A stretch of 64,000 bases of DNA from Acidimicrobiales bacterium (GTDB lineage: Bacteria > Actinomycetota > Acidimicrobiia > Acidimicrobiales > SHLQ01): the NCBI GenBank assembly GCA_020629635.1, contig JAHDCX010000009.1, positions 124,001 through 188,000 of the forward strand. Reading direction: 5' to 3'. Positions 1 through 8,527 of the stretch are shown here, one piece after another. The position numbers were made by a program, and so were the translations under genes. The notes beneath the pieces were generated by a model. That model made no database searches. It was not told where the DNA came from and saw nothing but the letters and a program-made list of their open reading frames with translations. Numbering within the stretch: position 1 is the stretch's first letter; every line of letters starts with the position of its first letter.

Positions 1-120
1 GGCGCCTCGGCGCAAGAGCTCCATGACGCGACCGGCATTCCCGGTGCTGAGCTGAAGTCGATCCTGCAGTCGCAGGGGATGGACACCTCACGTCGCGCGC
101 GAGGTTGGCGACGTCGCTGA
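1..120 (+). CDS. 3' end of an unrecognised gene (partial)
   Basis: Frame 1 is open from the window edge to a TGA at 118-120 and gives 39 residues. The first part (ASAQELHDATGIPGAELKSI) has the spacing of a small helix-turn-helix, and the last residues are Arg-rich. It ends 9 bases before the convergent gene at 130. The family cannot be named because the 5' part lies outside the window. It could also be a chance open frame: 39 codons is short, although the composition looks coding. Confidence 0.35.
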   Translation, partial: GASAQELHDATGIPGAELKSILQSQGMDTSRRARGWRRR

Positions 121-129
121 CGAGCAGCC

Positions 130-1029
130 TCAGCCTTCTCGCACGACCGCCTTGCTGAATCGCAGTCGGAGGTTGGAGAGCAACATCTCCGCGCTCGCTG
201 CGGGCACGCTCACAACGGCCAACACGGCAACCTCGCCATCGCCCAACGGCGAGAGGGGGATCACGGTCGGCGCGGTACCGATGAGCTTGGCCAGTTTCTG
301 AACTGGAGAGTCGCCGGGACCGGTGGCCGGCAGGAGCATGCGGATCTGACGATGCCCTGCGACGGGTTCCGGAACGGCGGCTGACGGGTAGGTCCACGTC
401 GAGGACGAGTCGAGACCCTGCATACCGTCGACGGCCGCGACCTCGATCCACTGTCCATTGCCTCGAGCACGACCCTGGCTGGTCGTCCAGGACTGGGCGC
501 GTTCGGGGGTCGGTTGTCCAGCCGCGGTCAGGCTGAGGAAGAGATTGCCTGCGGGCACGGAGACTTCGGGGGTCGAAGGGGGCGCAGTTGCGCCCTCCGG
601 CTGGGGGGTCGGCGACGTCGCCTCCGGCGGCGCAGCGGCGGCAACCGGGGTCACCGCGTGACCGGTCTTCTCCACTCGGAAGCCATGGTGTTCGAGCGTT
701 TCGACGGTGCGTGACGCAACGGCGCCTTCATCGATTGGCCAGCTCTCCGCGGGACCCAGTCGAAACTTGGTGACGTGCCACGACCGAAGGGTGTGGTTCT
801 CGCCCGTGACCGGGTTCGGAACCCACTCGATGGCGGTGTGCGGAGGCGAAGGGTTGGCGGGGACGTTCCATCCAAGAGCCCGAAGCGCCTCGAACGCCTC
901 CCCTGGCGGGTGCAGTCCATCGAAGGACAGGACCGTGTCGGGATGACGCCCGACCGTGGCGACATGGACGATCGCGGCGCGCTCAAAGCCGGCTTCCGAG
1001 GTCGTGGTGGCACTGGCTGTGTCGGTCAT
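130..1029 (-). CDS. Unknown Ala/Pro-rich two-part protein
   Basis: A 299-residue protein of no family I recognise. The ATG at 1029 (MTDTASATTT) was chosen because translation further upstream is low-complexity and runs into the divergent ABC-F promoter region. It has three parts. Residues ~15-125 are a compact segment containing RHPDTVLSFDGLHPPGEAFE and HVTKFRLGP. Residues ~125-165 are a Pro/Ala/Thr-rich linker. Residues ~165-299 are a second globular segment ending in a hydrophobic beta-like stretch (EVAVLAVVSVPAAS). There is no signal peptide or membrane segment, so it is probably cytoplasmic. It is divergent from the ABC-F gene with 106 bases between the starts. Confidence 0.6.
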   Translation of the reverse strand: MTDTASATTTSEAGFERAAIVHVATVGRHPDTVLSFDGLHPPGEAFEALRALGWNVPANPSPPHTAIEWVPNPVTGENHTLRSWHVTKFRLGPAESWPIDEGAVASRTVETLEHHGFRVEKTGHAVTPVAAAAPPEATSPTPQPEGATAPPSTPEVSVPAGNLFLSLTAAGQPTPERAQSWTTSQGRARGNGQWIEVAAVDGMQGLDSSSTWTYPSAAVPEPVAGHRQIRMLLPATGPGDSPVQKLAKLIGTAPTVIPLSPLGDGEVAVLAVVSVPAASAEMLLSNLRLRFSKAVVREG

Positions 1030-1045
1030 GGCGGACCCTCCCGCG

Positions 1046-1067
1046 GATCTTCGATGGCTGGAAGATC
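1046..1067. promoter_or_regulatory. 7-bp inverted repeat in a divergent promoter region
   Basis: GATCTTC at 1046-1052 and GAAGATC at 1061-1067 form a perfect inverted repeat with an 8-base spacer. It lies between two divergent genes starting at 1029 and 1136. It could be an operator or a leader hairpin. Nothing in the sequence names a regulator. Confidence 0.3.
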
Positions 1068-1135
1068 GGCAGATCGGGGTGGTCTTCTGGTGAGTCGATC
1101 GGCCCAAACGCTTGTCGTCACTCCAGACTGAGTCC

Positions 1136-2779
1136 GTGGGCAGCATCGTCGTCTCCGAACTCGAATATGCGCCGCCGGCGGCCGAACCGCTGTTCTTCGA
1201 CGTTTCGTTCACGATCAAGCCGGGCGAACACGTGGCGCTCATCGGCGCGAACGGCGTCGGCAAGTCGACGATCCTACGAATCCTGAGCGGCGAGCTCGAG
1301 CCCGATGCGGGCGTCTTTCAGCTGGCGGGTTCGATGCTGCGCATGACCCAGGACGTCGGCATGTCCTCGCCCGAGCAGCCGCTTCGGGAGATGCTGATCG
1401 AGGTCGCTCCGCCGGCTCTGCGTGACGCGGGCCGCTCGTTGTTCGCCGCGGAGGCCGCGATGGCGGCCGGAGACGATGACGGCACGGGCTACGCCGAGGC
1501 GTTGACCGCCTGGGGAGACTTGTCCGGGTACGAACTCGAAGCCGCGTGGGCAGCTGCTGCGGCCAGGAGCGTGAAGACTCCCGTCGACGACTTCGCCACG
1601 CGCACGGTCGCCGAACTCTCTGGCGGCGAACGGAAACGACTCGTCCTCGAGCTGTTGCTGACGGCGGCGCCCGACATCTTGTTGCTCGACGAGCCCGACA
1701 ACTACCTCGACGTTCCGACTCGCACGTGGCTCGAGCAGCGCATCGTCGACTGTCCGAGCACGATCCTCATGGTGAGTCACGACCGGACCGTGCTCGAGCG
1801 GGTGGCCACGAAGATCGTCGTGATCGAGGGCAGCGGCTGCTGGGTGCACGGCGGTTCGTACGGCACGTATCCCGAGGCGCGCGAGGCTCGCCAGAAACGT
1901 CTCGGCGATGCCGTGCAGCGGTGGAACGACGAGGAGCGGCGCCTCTATCGGCACATGAAGATCATGAAGCAGCGCGCCGAGCTCAACGCCGGCAACGCCA
2001 AGAAGGCCGACGCCGCCGAGACCCGCTGGCAGCGGTTTGTGAAAGTCGGACCTCCGCCGCCTCCTGCCCCGGACCAGTACATCTCGGTCAATCTCCGCGG
2101 GGCAGATTCGGCACGGCGGGTGGTCGCGCTCGAGGCGGTGTCGATCGATGATCTGTTCTTCGCGTTCAGCGACGAGGTGTACTTCGGCGAACGAATTGGG
2201 CTGATCGGACCCAACGGGACCGGAAAGACCCACCTGATGCGAGCCCTCAATGGCGAACTCGAACCCGACGACGGGGTGGTGAAGTTCGGCCCGCGCACGT
2301 CGATCGGCATGTTCACCCAGGTCCATCACCGGCCCGACTTCGAAGGCCAGGAGATCGGCGACATCATCGTCGATCTCGTCGGCAACGAGGAGAAGGCCCG
2401 ACGCACACTCGGCCGCTACGGGCTCGCCGACCACCACCGTCAACGGTTCGACACGCTGTCTGGCGGACAGAAGGCGAGGCTCGAGGTGCTCTGTCTCGAG
2501 CTCGCCGGACACAACGTGTTGTTGCTCGACGAGCCGACCGACAACCTCGACATCGAGTCCTCCGAAGCGCTCGAGCTGGCGCTGGACGGATTTGTCGGCA
2601 CGGTCATCGCGGTCAGTCACGACCGGGCGTTTCTGTCGACGATGGATCGTTTCGTGATGATCAACGACGACGGCGACGTGCTCGCCATCCCCGATCATGA
2701 TCTGGCGATGCGGGCGCTCGCGGACCCCGACGGCGTGCGTTCGCTGCCGCAGGTGAAGTCGCTCGTCGACGACGGTTGA
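1136..2779 (+). CDS. ABC-F family ATPase (translation factor or resistance type)
   Basis: About 547 residues with two ABC nucleotide-binding domains in one chain and no membrane segments: the ABC-F architecture. These proteins act on the ribosome (EttA, Uup and antibiotic-protection types). Domain 1 has Walker A GANGVGKST, signature LSGGERKR and Walker B ILLLDEPDNYLD. Domain 2 has GPNGTGKT, LSGGQKAR and VLLLDEPTDNLD. The linker (~residues 245-315) is Lys/Arg-rich and helical, as expected of the P-site-tRNA interaction motif. The GTG at 1136 (VGSIVVSELEYAPP) is preferred over the TTG at 1112 because homology begins there; no strong Shine-Dalgarno is visible. It ends against the convergent LysR gene with no gap. 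Which ABC-F subfamily it belongs to cannot be told by eye. Confidence 0.9.
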   Translation: MGSIVVSELEYAPPAAEPLFFDVSFTIKPGEHVALIGANGVGKSTILRILSGELEPDAGVFQLAGSMLRMTQDVGMSSPEQPLREMLIEVAPPALRDAGRSLFAAEAAMAAGDDDGTGYAEALTAWGDLSGYELEAAWAAAAARSVKTPVDDFATRTVAELSGGERKRLVLELLLTAAPDILLLDEPDNYLDVPTRTWLEQRIVDCPSTILMVSHDRTVLERVATKIVVIEGSGCWVHGGSYGTYPEAREARQKRLGDAVQRWNDEERRLYRHMKIMKQRAELNAGNAKKADAAETRWQRFVKVGPPPPPAPDQYISVNLRGADSARRVVALEAVSIDDLFFAFSDEVYFGERIGLIGPNGTGKTHLMRALNGELEPDDGVVKFGPRTSIGMFTQVHHRPDFEGQEIGDIIVDLVGNEEKARRTLGRYGLADHHRQRFDTLSGGQKARLEVLCLELAGHNVLLLDEPTDNLDIESSEALELALDGFVGTVIAVSHDRAFLSTMDRFVMINDDGDVLAIPDHDLAMRALADPDGVRSLPQVKSLVDDG

Positions 2780-3646
2780 TCAGGCGGCAGTGCGCCCGGA
2801 CGTGAGTTCGTTGCTGATCGTGTCGACGAGGGCGGCGACGGCTTCGGGGCGTTCACCGGGGACGGTTCGTACGACTTGGTGGACGGTGGGAAGCGCGGCG
2901 ATGGGTGCCGGTGGGGACCACTCGACGACGTCGACGTCGAGGTACCGACGCGCCATGACGGCAACGCCGATCCCGGCCTTGACCGCGGCAAGCACGTCGA
3001 TCGACGAGGCCGCCGAGAAGACCGTGTGGTGCTCGATGCCTGACTGATCGAGGAGTGGCAGGGTGAACGAGTTGTAGTAGCAGTGTTCGCCGAAGTCGAC
3101 GATGGGGACGGAGGGCCCGAGATTGGGTTCGCCCGCTGCCGTCACCCAGATCAGGTCTTCGGACCAGAGGGTGATGTCGTCGGGGCGGCTGACCTCGTCG
3201 GTCACCTGAAAGACGGCCACGTCGATCGAGCCTTCTTCGATTCTGTTGACGAGACTCCCGGTGTGGTCGAGCGTGAATTCGACACACGCGCCCGGGTGGC
3301 GGTGGCGGAACGTCCCGAGAAGCGAAGCGATCTGGCGAGCGTCCACCTCGCCGTTGCAGGCGAGTTTGACGGTGCCGGTGAGATCGGAACGTTGCAACCG
3401 TGCAGCGGCGCGGTCGTGCAGCTCGACGATCGCTCGGGCATCTTCGAGCAGAACCCGGCCGTCCCTCGTGGGCCGAAGGTCGTGCCCATCTCGGATGAGC
3501 AGCGGACGGCCGACCCGTTCTTCGAGTCGTTGCACCTTGCGGCTCACCGCGGATTGGCCAAGGTGCAGGCGTTCGGCGGCGCGGGTCATTCCACCGTGAT
3601 CGAGCACGGCCATGAAGACCCGAAGCGATTCGACGTCCAGATTCAT
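2780..3646 (-). CDS. LysR-type transcriptional regulator
   Basis: A 288-residue regulator of usual LysR length. The N-terminal winged helix-turn-helix reads SLRVFMAVLDHGGMTRAAER followed by LHLGQSAVSRKVQRLEERVG. A periplasmic-binding-protein-like effector domain fills residues ~90-285. The ATG at 3646 (MNLDVESLRVF) fits the family; longer frames upstream are not LysR-like. LysR proteins usually control a divergent neighbour. Here the divergent space (3647-3908) holds only a doubtful 50-residue frame, and the next gene is a convergent phosphatase, so the target is not evident. Confidence 0.92.
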   Translation of the reverse strand: MNLDVESLRVFMAVLDHGGMTRAAERLHLGQSAVSRKVQRLEERVGRPLLIRDGHDLRPTRDGRVLLEDARAIVELHDRAAARLQRSDLTGTVKLACNGEVDARQIASLLGTFRHRHPGACVEFTLDHTGSLVNRIEEGSIDVAVFQVTDEVSRPDDITLWSEDLIWVTAAGEPNLGPSVPIVDFGEHCYYNSFTLPLLDQSGIEHHTVFSAASSIDVLAAVKAGIGVAVMARRYLDVDVVEWSPPAPIAALPTVHQVVRTVPGERPEAVAALVDTISNELTSGRTAA

Positions 3647-3742
3647 GCGGATGACTCTATCAATCAGTCCATGACAGACCGGAATACTTTTCAGCGAACA
3701 ATGTCGCTTGTGCATGCCCCGTTCCGCCCGCATGCTGGCTCC

Positions 3743-3895
3743 ATGAACACCAACCGCACCCCACACCAGACCGACTCCCACTGCCAGTCCCGCCTCCTTC
3801 GAGAGGCCATGGGTCCCGGCTATCAGAGCGCCACCTTTCGGGATCAGCGCTTCCTTCGCCGCGCGGCGTGCGTCGATGCCCGCCACACCGGTTGA
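3743..3895 (+). CDS. Possible 50-residue protein divergent from lysR
   Basis: An ATG at 3743 opens a 50-codon frame (MNTNRTPHQTDSHCQSRLLR...) ending 13 bases before the convergent phosphatase gene. It is hydrophilic and basic, with two Cys and no membrane segment. Its position, 96 bases from the divergent lysR start, is where a LysR target would lie. No good Shine-Dalgarno is visible and I know no homologous family. It may be chance. The rest of 3647-3908 shows nothing else. Confidence 0.25.
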   Translation: MNTNRTPHQTDSHCQSRLLREAMGPGYQSATFRDQRFLRRAACVDARHTG

Positions 3896-3908
3896 CGCGT
3901 CTTCGGGG

Positions 3909-4625
3909 TCAGGCGGGGCGAATGCCCTGCACGACCCGCGGGATGTCGCCGCCGAAGAGCTCGCGCAGCGCCGTGGGGCCATCAAAGCCAGACGCCTGCA
4001 ACGCAGCTTCGAGCGGACCGATCTCGCCGGGCACTGCACAGAACTCGTGGAGGTACTGCGCCAGCGACGAGACCTCGAGGTCTCGTCGACTGGGCTCGAG
4101 AATGTGTTCCAGCCGTTGCAGCTGACTCGCGAAGCCGACGTTGGGGAGCGCTCGGATCCGCGCCGCACGCACCTCTCGGTACGCGTCGATGAACGACCGG
4201 CCCTCCGTCGCCATGACGTGCGCAACCACGAGCGACGATGAACGACTCACGCCGGCCCGGCAATGCACGAGCACCCCGCCATTCGTGTCGACCGAAGCGA
4301 TGAAACGACCGAACTGATCGAGTGCCCCGGTCATGTCCTGATCGATGGTGTCGTCGAGGTCGAGGAACAGCTGCTCGAAATCGTCGGACAAGAAGGCGAC
4401 CTTCGGTCGGCGGGTCTCTGCCAGACAGCTGACGACATGGGTGATGCCCGCGGCGCGCAGTTCTGGAATGTCTGCCGGCCCCGGAATCGATCCCAACATC
4501 AGCCCGGGGCGGATCGGGCTGAAACGTCGGTCGAGCGCCTCGACGTCGAGGTCGACGCTGACCCACCCGAGCACGCGATCCACCGCTCGACCCCACCGCG
4601 TTGATTGACGTCCGACCGGAGCCAT
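3909..4625 (-). CDS. Dual-specificity protein phosphatase
   Basis: 238 residues. The phosphatase signature HCRAGVSRSS matches HCxxGxSRS: the Cys is the phosphocysteine nucleophile and the Arg binds phosphate. The preceding segment LFLDLDDTIDQDM supplies the general-acid Asp region typical of dual-specificity phosphatases. The catalytic domain spans residues ~40-170. The C-terminal ~60 residues are an additional helical segment with no family I recognise. No signal peptide, so cytoplasmic. Divergent from the large permease, 65 bases between starts. The substrate is unknown. Confidence 0.85.
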   Translation of the reverse strand: MAPVGRQSTRWGRAVDRVLGWVSVDLDVEALDRRFSPIRPGLMLGSIPGPADIPELRAAGITHVVSCLAETRRPKVAFLSDDFEQLFLDLDDTIDQDMTGALDQFGRFIASVDTNGGVLVHCRAGVSRSSSLVVAHVMATEGRSFIDAYREVRAARIRALPNVGFASQLQRLEHILEPSRRDLEVSSLAQYLHEFCAVPGEIGPLEAALQASGFDGPTALRELFGGDIPRVVQGIRPA

Positions 4626-4690
4626 CGACAGAACCTAACCTGCACCGGCGACTGCGGACCCGGTGGCGCCGGTCGAATACGATCCTCCTC

Positions 4691-7243
4691 ATGTCCCAAC
4701 CCACGGGCACGCTCGGCACGTTCGGTGGGGTGTTCACGCCGAGCATCCTGACAATCCTCGGTCTCGTTCTTTTCCTCCGTGTCCCCTACGTCGTGGGCGC
4801 GGTCGGACTCGGCCAGGCCTTGTTGATTCTGCTGTTGTCGACGCTCGTGTCGGTGCTGACGAGCATCTCACTGGCGGTGGTGGCGACGAACATGCGCGTC
4901 GGCGGAGGCGGCGAGTACTACATCATCTCGCGCACGCTCGGGATCGAGTTCGGTGGGGCCGTGGGTGTCGTTCTCTACCTTGCGATCTCCGTGTCGATCG
5001 CCTTCTACGCCATCGGTTTCGCCGAAGCGGTCGTCACCGCGTTCGATCGGGACTCGACCTTGCTCATCCAGCTCGTCGCAGCGGGACTCGTGGTGTTGAT
5101 GGCCGCAATCGCCTTCATCGGCGCAGACCTCGCCACGCGACTCCAGTACCTCGTCATGGTGCTGCTGGTCGTCGCCCTGGTCTCGTTCTTCCTCGGCTCC
5201 GTCGGCGACTTCGACGGCGGCCAGTTCACCGACAACCTTGGCCCACCCTCGGATCAGGACATCGGGTTCTGGGAGGCGTTCGCCATCTTCTTCCCGGCGG
5301 TCACCGGATTCAGTCAGGGCGTCGCGATGTCGGGCGACCTCCGAACACCGTCGAAGTCGATCACGACGGGCACCTTCGCCGCCGTGGGCTTGTCGACTGT
5401 CGTCTACCTCGCCGTCATCGTGATCCTCGCCGGAACGACCGCCGCCAGCGTGCTTGTCGAGGACACCAACACGATCATCGGCGACCTCTCACTGGCCGGG
5501 TGGACGATGCTCGTCGGCGTGTTGGCGGCGACGGTTTCGTCTGCGTTGGCGTCGACGCTCGGCAGCCCTCGCGTGCTGCAGCGCCTCGGCGAGGACCGGG
5601 TGCTTCCCCGGCTGGAGCACTTTGCCGTCGGCGCTGGCGCGGCCAACAACCCGCGCCGGGCGTTGGGCGTCTCGTTCGTGATCGCTCTGATCACGATCGC
5701 CGTCGGCGACCTCAATGCGATCGCACCGATCATCTCGATGTTCTTCCTGGCGAGCTACGGGATCATCAACTACGCGACGTACTACGAGTTCCGGGCTGGC
5801 AGCACGTCGTTCCGACCGCGGTTCCGGTGGGGTGACCACCGCGCGAGCCTCGCCGGGACGATTGCGTGCGTCGGGGCGATCATTGCGATCAATCCACTTG
5901 CCGGTGCGGTCGCCGCGCTGATCTTCGTCGGGCTGTATTCGTTCCTCCGCCGTCGCGAAGTCCCGGACCGATGGATCGACTCGGCGGGGTCGCATCACTA
6001 CACCCGAGCCCGTCAGCACCTTCGGTCGCTCTCCGCCGAGCCCGAGCCGGCCCGCGACTGGCGGCCGTGCGCCCTGGTATTCGTGCCCCGTGATCCGCAC
6101 ACCCGAGAACGCATGGTGAAGATGGCGTCGTGGCTCGAGGGCGGTTCGGGGTTTCTCACCGCGGTCCGATTGCTCGAGGGTTCGGGTCCGGTCCATCGCC
6201 GTCAAGCGGACGCCGTCGAGGACGATCTCGAGCGTGAGGTGCAAGCATTGGTGCCCGGGGCGTTCGCCAAGTCGCTTCTGGTCGCCGACCCACAGATCGG
6301 CGTGCAAACGCTCGTGCAGGCGCACGGCCTCGGTCGCGTGAAGACCAACATGGCGTTGTTCGGCGTACGGGATCTTCGTGGCACGCCCGACGAGCGGGCG
6401 AAGTACGGCCAGATGCTGCAGAACTGTGTCCGCTTCGGGGCAAATGTCGCCGTCCTGAACGTTCGCCGAGACGCGTGGGAGCGCTTCGAGGCGACACCGC
6501 GTTCGGAACGGACCATTGCGCTGTGGTGGTCCGACGATCAGGTCGGCCAGCTGATCACACTGCTCGCCTGGCTCTGCACGCGAGACCCGTCGTGGGCCGA
6601 GGCGAAGATCACCGCATATGTTCCGACTGAAGAAGAGCACGACACCGACCGCGTTCGGGAGTTGCTCGATGCCGCACGCATCTCGGCCGAAGTGCAGCCG
6701 GTCGAAGGGAACCCGGCCACGTTGTCCGAAGCCCTGAGCTCGGCGACCCTGGCCCTCGCCCCGCTGCGGGTGCGTCGGGGCGCTGCGATCGGTCCGTTCG
6801 AGACCCCGCTCGGCATGCTCGTCGAGGGCCTCCCGCTCGCCGTGATGGTGCTGGCCACCGACGAGGTGAGTCTCAACGCCGAACCGGACGAAAGCGACCT
6901 CGCCGAGCTGGCTCGCCTTTCCGACCAGCTCGACACCGCCGAGCGCAAGGCCGCCGAACTCGACGCCGAAGCGGGCCGGCTGCTCGTCGTGGCCGAGACG
7001 ATGCGCATGGACCACGAAGCGGCACCGGACGACGACGTGCTCCATGCCGCGTATGACGATGCACAGGAGAACGCAGTCTCGGCGTTCCGCGACTACGTGA
7101 ACGCGCGCACCCGTGCCCGCGACATCGAGGACGAGATCACGGCGCTCGATCCTTCGGGGGCGGCACGAGAGTTCGACGCCGACATCTGGCGCAGCTCGAC
7201 CGAACGAGCCTCCGGCGACGTGGGGTCAAGTCCCAACAACTAA
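4691..7243 (+). CDS. APC-superfamily / cation-chloride cotransporter-like permease (SLC12 type)
   Basis: 850 residues from the ATG at 4691 (MSQPTGTLGTFGGVFTPSIL). The N-terminal half (~1-450) has about 12 hydrophobic helices. The opening GTFGGVFTPSILTILGLVLF matches SLC12 cation-chloride cotransporters better than ordinary amino-acid permeases. The C-terminal half (~455-850) is a soluble cytoplasmic domain, as in SLC12 proteins, ending with a coiled-coil-like run (LARLSDQLDTAERKAAELDA). Transported ions cannot be read from the sequence. The last seven codons (VGSSPNN) lie inside a copy of the dispersed GGGGTCAAGTC repeat, so the native C-terminus has probably been rewritten by that element. 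Confidence 0.85.
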   Translation: MSQPTGTLGTFGGVFTPSILTILGLVLFLRVPYVVGAVGLGQALLILLLSTLVSVLTSISLAVVATNMRVGGGGEYYIISRTLGIEFGGAVGVVLYLAISVSIAFYAIGFAEAVVTAFDRDSTLLIQLVAAGLVVLMAAIAFIGADLATRLQYLVMVLLVVALVSFFLGSVGDFDGGQFTDNLGPPSDQDIGFWEAFAIFFPAVTGFSQGVAMSGDLRTPSKSITTGTFAAVGLSTVVYLAVIVILAGTTAASVLVEDTNTIIGDLSLAGWTMLVGVLAATVSSALASTLGSPRVLQRLGEDRVLPRLEHFAVGAGAANNPRRALGVSFVIALITIAVGDLNAIAPIISMFFLASYGIINYATYYEFRAGSTSFRPRFRWGDHRASLAGTIACVGAIIAINPLAGAVAALIFVGLYSFLRRREVPDRWIDSAGSHHYTRARQHLRSLSAEPEPARDWRPCALVFVPRDPHTRERMVKMASWLEGGSGFLTAVRLLEGSGPVHRRQADAVEDDLEREVQALVPGAFAKSLLVADPQIGVQTLVQAHGLGRVKTNMALFGVRDLRGTPDERAKYGQMLQNCVRFGANVAVLNVRRDAWERFEATPRSERTIALWWSDDQVGQLITLLAWLCTRDPSWAEAKITAYVPTEEEHDTDRVRELLDAARISAEVQPVEGNPATLSEALSSATLALAPLRVRRGAAIGPFETPLGMLVEGLPLAVMVLATDEVSLNAEPDESDLAELARLSDQLDTAERKAAELDAEAGRLLVVAETMRMDHEAAPDDDVLHAAYDDAQENAVSAFRDYVNARTRARDIEDEITALDPSGAAREFDADIWRSSTERASGDVGSSPNN

Positions 7244-7249
7244 CAAGGT
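7221..7249 (+). repeat. Dispersed repeat R1, copy a (core GGGGTCAAGTC)
   Basis: 29 bases beginning TGGGGTCAAGTCCCAACAAC. The same 29-mer with two to four changes recurs at 22096-22124 and, inverted, at 23401-23429. This copy supplies the last codons and the TAA stop of the SLC12-type gene. Confidence 0.8.
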
Positions 7250-7261
7250 CGTGGACGCCGG

Positions 7262-7849
7262 TCAGAGGTTCCCCGCGTCGAGCGCCGAAACGAGTCGAAG
7301 GATCCAGTCCGCCTTGTCCTCGGTGTACGCGACGCGGTCGCGGCGATGCCTTTCCGCCGCACGGCGCTTGATCCGCTCGTAGTCGGCACGCAGATCTGCG
7401 TCGCGTCGCAAGGCGTCTCGGAATCCGAGGTACCACCGCCATTGGAAGTTGCTTCGCTCGACGAGATGGAGGTGTGCCAGCACGACGGCCGGGTCACCTG
7501 GGATCGAGAGCGTGAAGAACAGGCCGCCGAAGTTGCCTTCGTCCGACTCGAAGACAAACCCCGTGCGTTCGATGACCGCAACTGCGTCGTCAACCGCCAC
7601 GTCAGGCCCGACACCGATACCAACGTCGATCAGCGGCTTGGCGGCCAGGCCGGGAACTGCGGTGGAACCGATGTGTTCGACAGCGGCATCAAGTCCATCG
7701 AGCGACACGTCGAGGGCCGACGCGACGACCTCAAACACGGCGGGCCAGGACGCATCCGCTTCGGCGAGGCCCACAGTTCCGCGCGGAAGGCCCAACGTGG
7801 CGCCCGACGACGCGAGCGCACGACCGATCCCGTCGATTGGTTCCCGCAC
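7262..7849 (-). CDS. GrpB-like (UPF0157) nucleotidyltransferase-fold protein
   Basis: 195 residues. The GrpB/UPF0157 signature is clear: VEHIGSTAVPGLAAKPLIDV, followed by GFVFESDEGN and VLAHLHLVE. The family has a nucleotidyltransferase-like fold, is sometimes fused to dephospho-CoA kinase, and has no settled function. A GTG at 7849 is the only good start; a ~45-residue N-terminal extension precedes the GrpB core. It is convergent with the permease gene, leaving 18 bases. Confidence 0.85.
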   Translation of the reverse strand: MREPIDGIGRALASSGATLGLPRGTVGLAEADASWPAVFEVVASALDVSLDGLDAAVEHIGSTAVPGLAAKPLIDVGIGVGPDVAVDDAVAVIERTGFVFESDEGNFGGLFFTLSIPGDPAVVLAHLHLVERSNFQWRWYLGFRDALRRDADLRADYERIKRRAAERHRRDRVAYTEDKADWILRLVSALDAGNL

Positions 7850-7954
7850 AGTGGCGATCCTAGGCGCGGCCCCTGCGCTCGGTCACGTGGAGATCGCGGG
7901 CGGTTGGGAGCGAACCCCAGAGGACACCGTGGTCGCCAGCTAACGTCATTCACG

Positions 7955-8527
7955 ATGCCCTCGTATGATCCCGCCGAGCCGACCCTGCGTCAGCCGTTCA
8001 ATCTGATGCGGTGGATCGACGAGCACCGTGACGAACTTCGCCCGCCCGTGGCCAACAAGCAGATCTGGCGAGAGGCCGACATGATCGTGATGATCGTCGG
8101 TGGCGGCAATGAGCGGAACGACTTCCACGATGACCCCCGCGAAGAGCTCTTCCACCAGCTCGTCGGCGACATGGTGCTCTGGATCTGGCCCGAGGAAGCC
8201 GCCGAGCCGTACCCGATGCCGATCCACGAGGGTGAGGTGTATCTGCTTCCGCCGCACCTCCGTCATTCCCCGCAGCGGCCCGACCCCGACTCCATCGGCA
8301 TGGTCGTCGAGTATCAGCGGGCGCCTGGAGAACTGGATGGATTCGAGTGGGCGTGCTTCAACTGTGCGCACCGGGTGCACCGAGTCGAAGTCCAGGTACA
8401 GGCAATCGACGAGGACCTTCCACCACTCTTCGATGCGTTCAACCACGACCTCCGCGCTCGCACGTGTCCGAACTGCGGGGTCATTCACCCGGGGACGTCC
8501 GCACCACTCGGCGGAGACGGTTCGTGA
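7955..8527 (+). CDS. nbaC: 3-Hydroxyanthranilate 3,4-dioxygenase
   Basis: 190 residues, normal for the bacterial enzyme. It opens the ring of 3-hydroxyanthranilate with O2 to give aminocarboxymuconate semialdehyde, which leads to quinolinate/NAD or to catabolism. The single cupin shows the Fe(II) ligands: His and Glu in FHDDPREELFHQ and the second His in LPPHLRHSPQRP. The C-terminal rubredoxin-like metal site of bacterial enzymes is present as CFNC and CPNC. The ATG at 7955 gives MPSYDPAEPTLRQPFNL, standard for the family. Its TGA overlaps the GTG of the tryptophan dioxygenase gene, so the two are translationally coupled in one pathway. Confidence 0.93.
   Translation: MPSYDPAEPTLRQPFNLMRWIDEHRDELRPPVANKQIWREADMIVMIVGGGNERNDFHDDPREELFHQLVGDMVLWIWPEEAAEPYPMPIHEGEVYLLPPHLRHSPQRPDPDSIGMVVEYQRAPGELDGFEWACFNCAHRVHRVEVQVQAIDEDLPPLFDAFNHDLRARTCPNCGVIHPGTSAPLGGDGS

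Noticed and set aside
130-1263. Extending the first minus-strand gene upstream to 1263
   Set aside because: The extra 78 residues are Ser/Arg low complexity and would run into the divergent ABC-F gene.
3904-3913. GGGGTCAGGC at the phosphatase gene end as another R1 copy
   Set aside because: Only the first seven bases match the core and there is no extended similarity.
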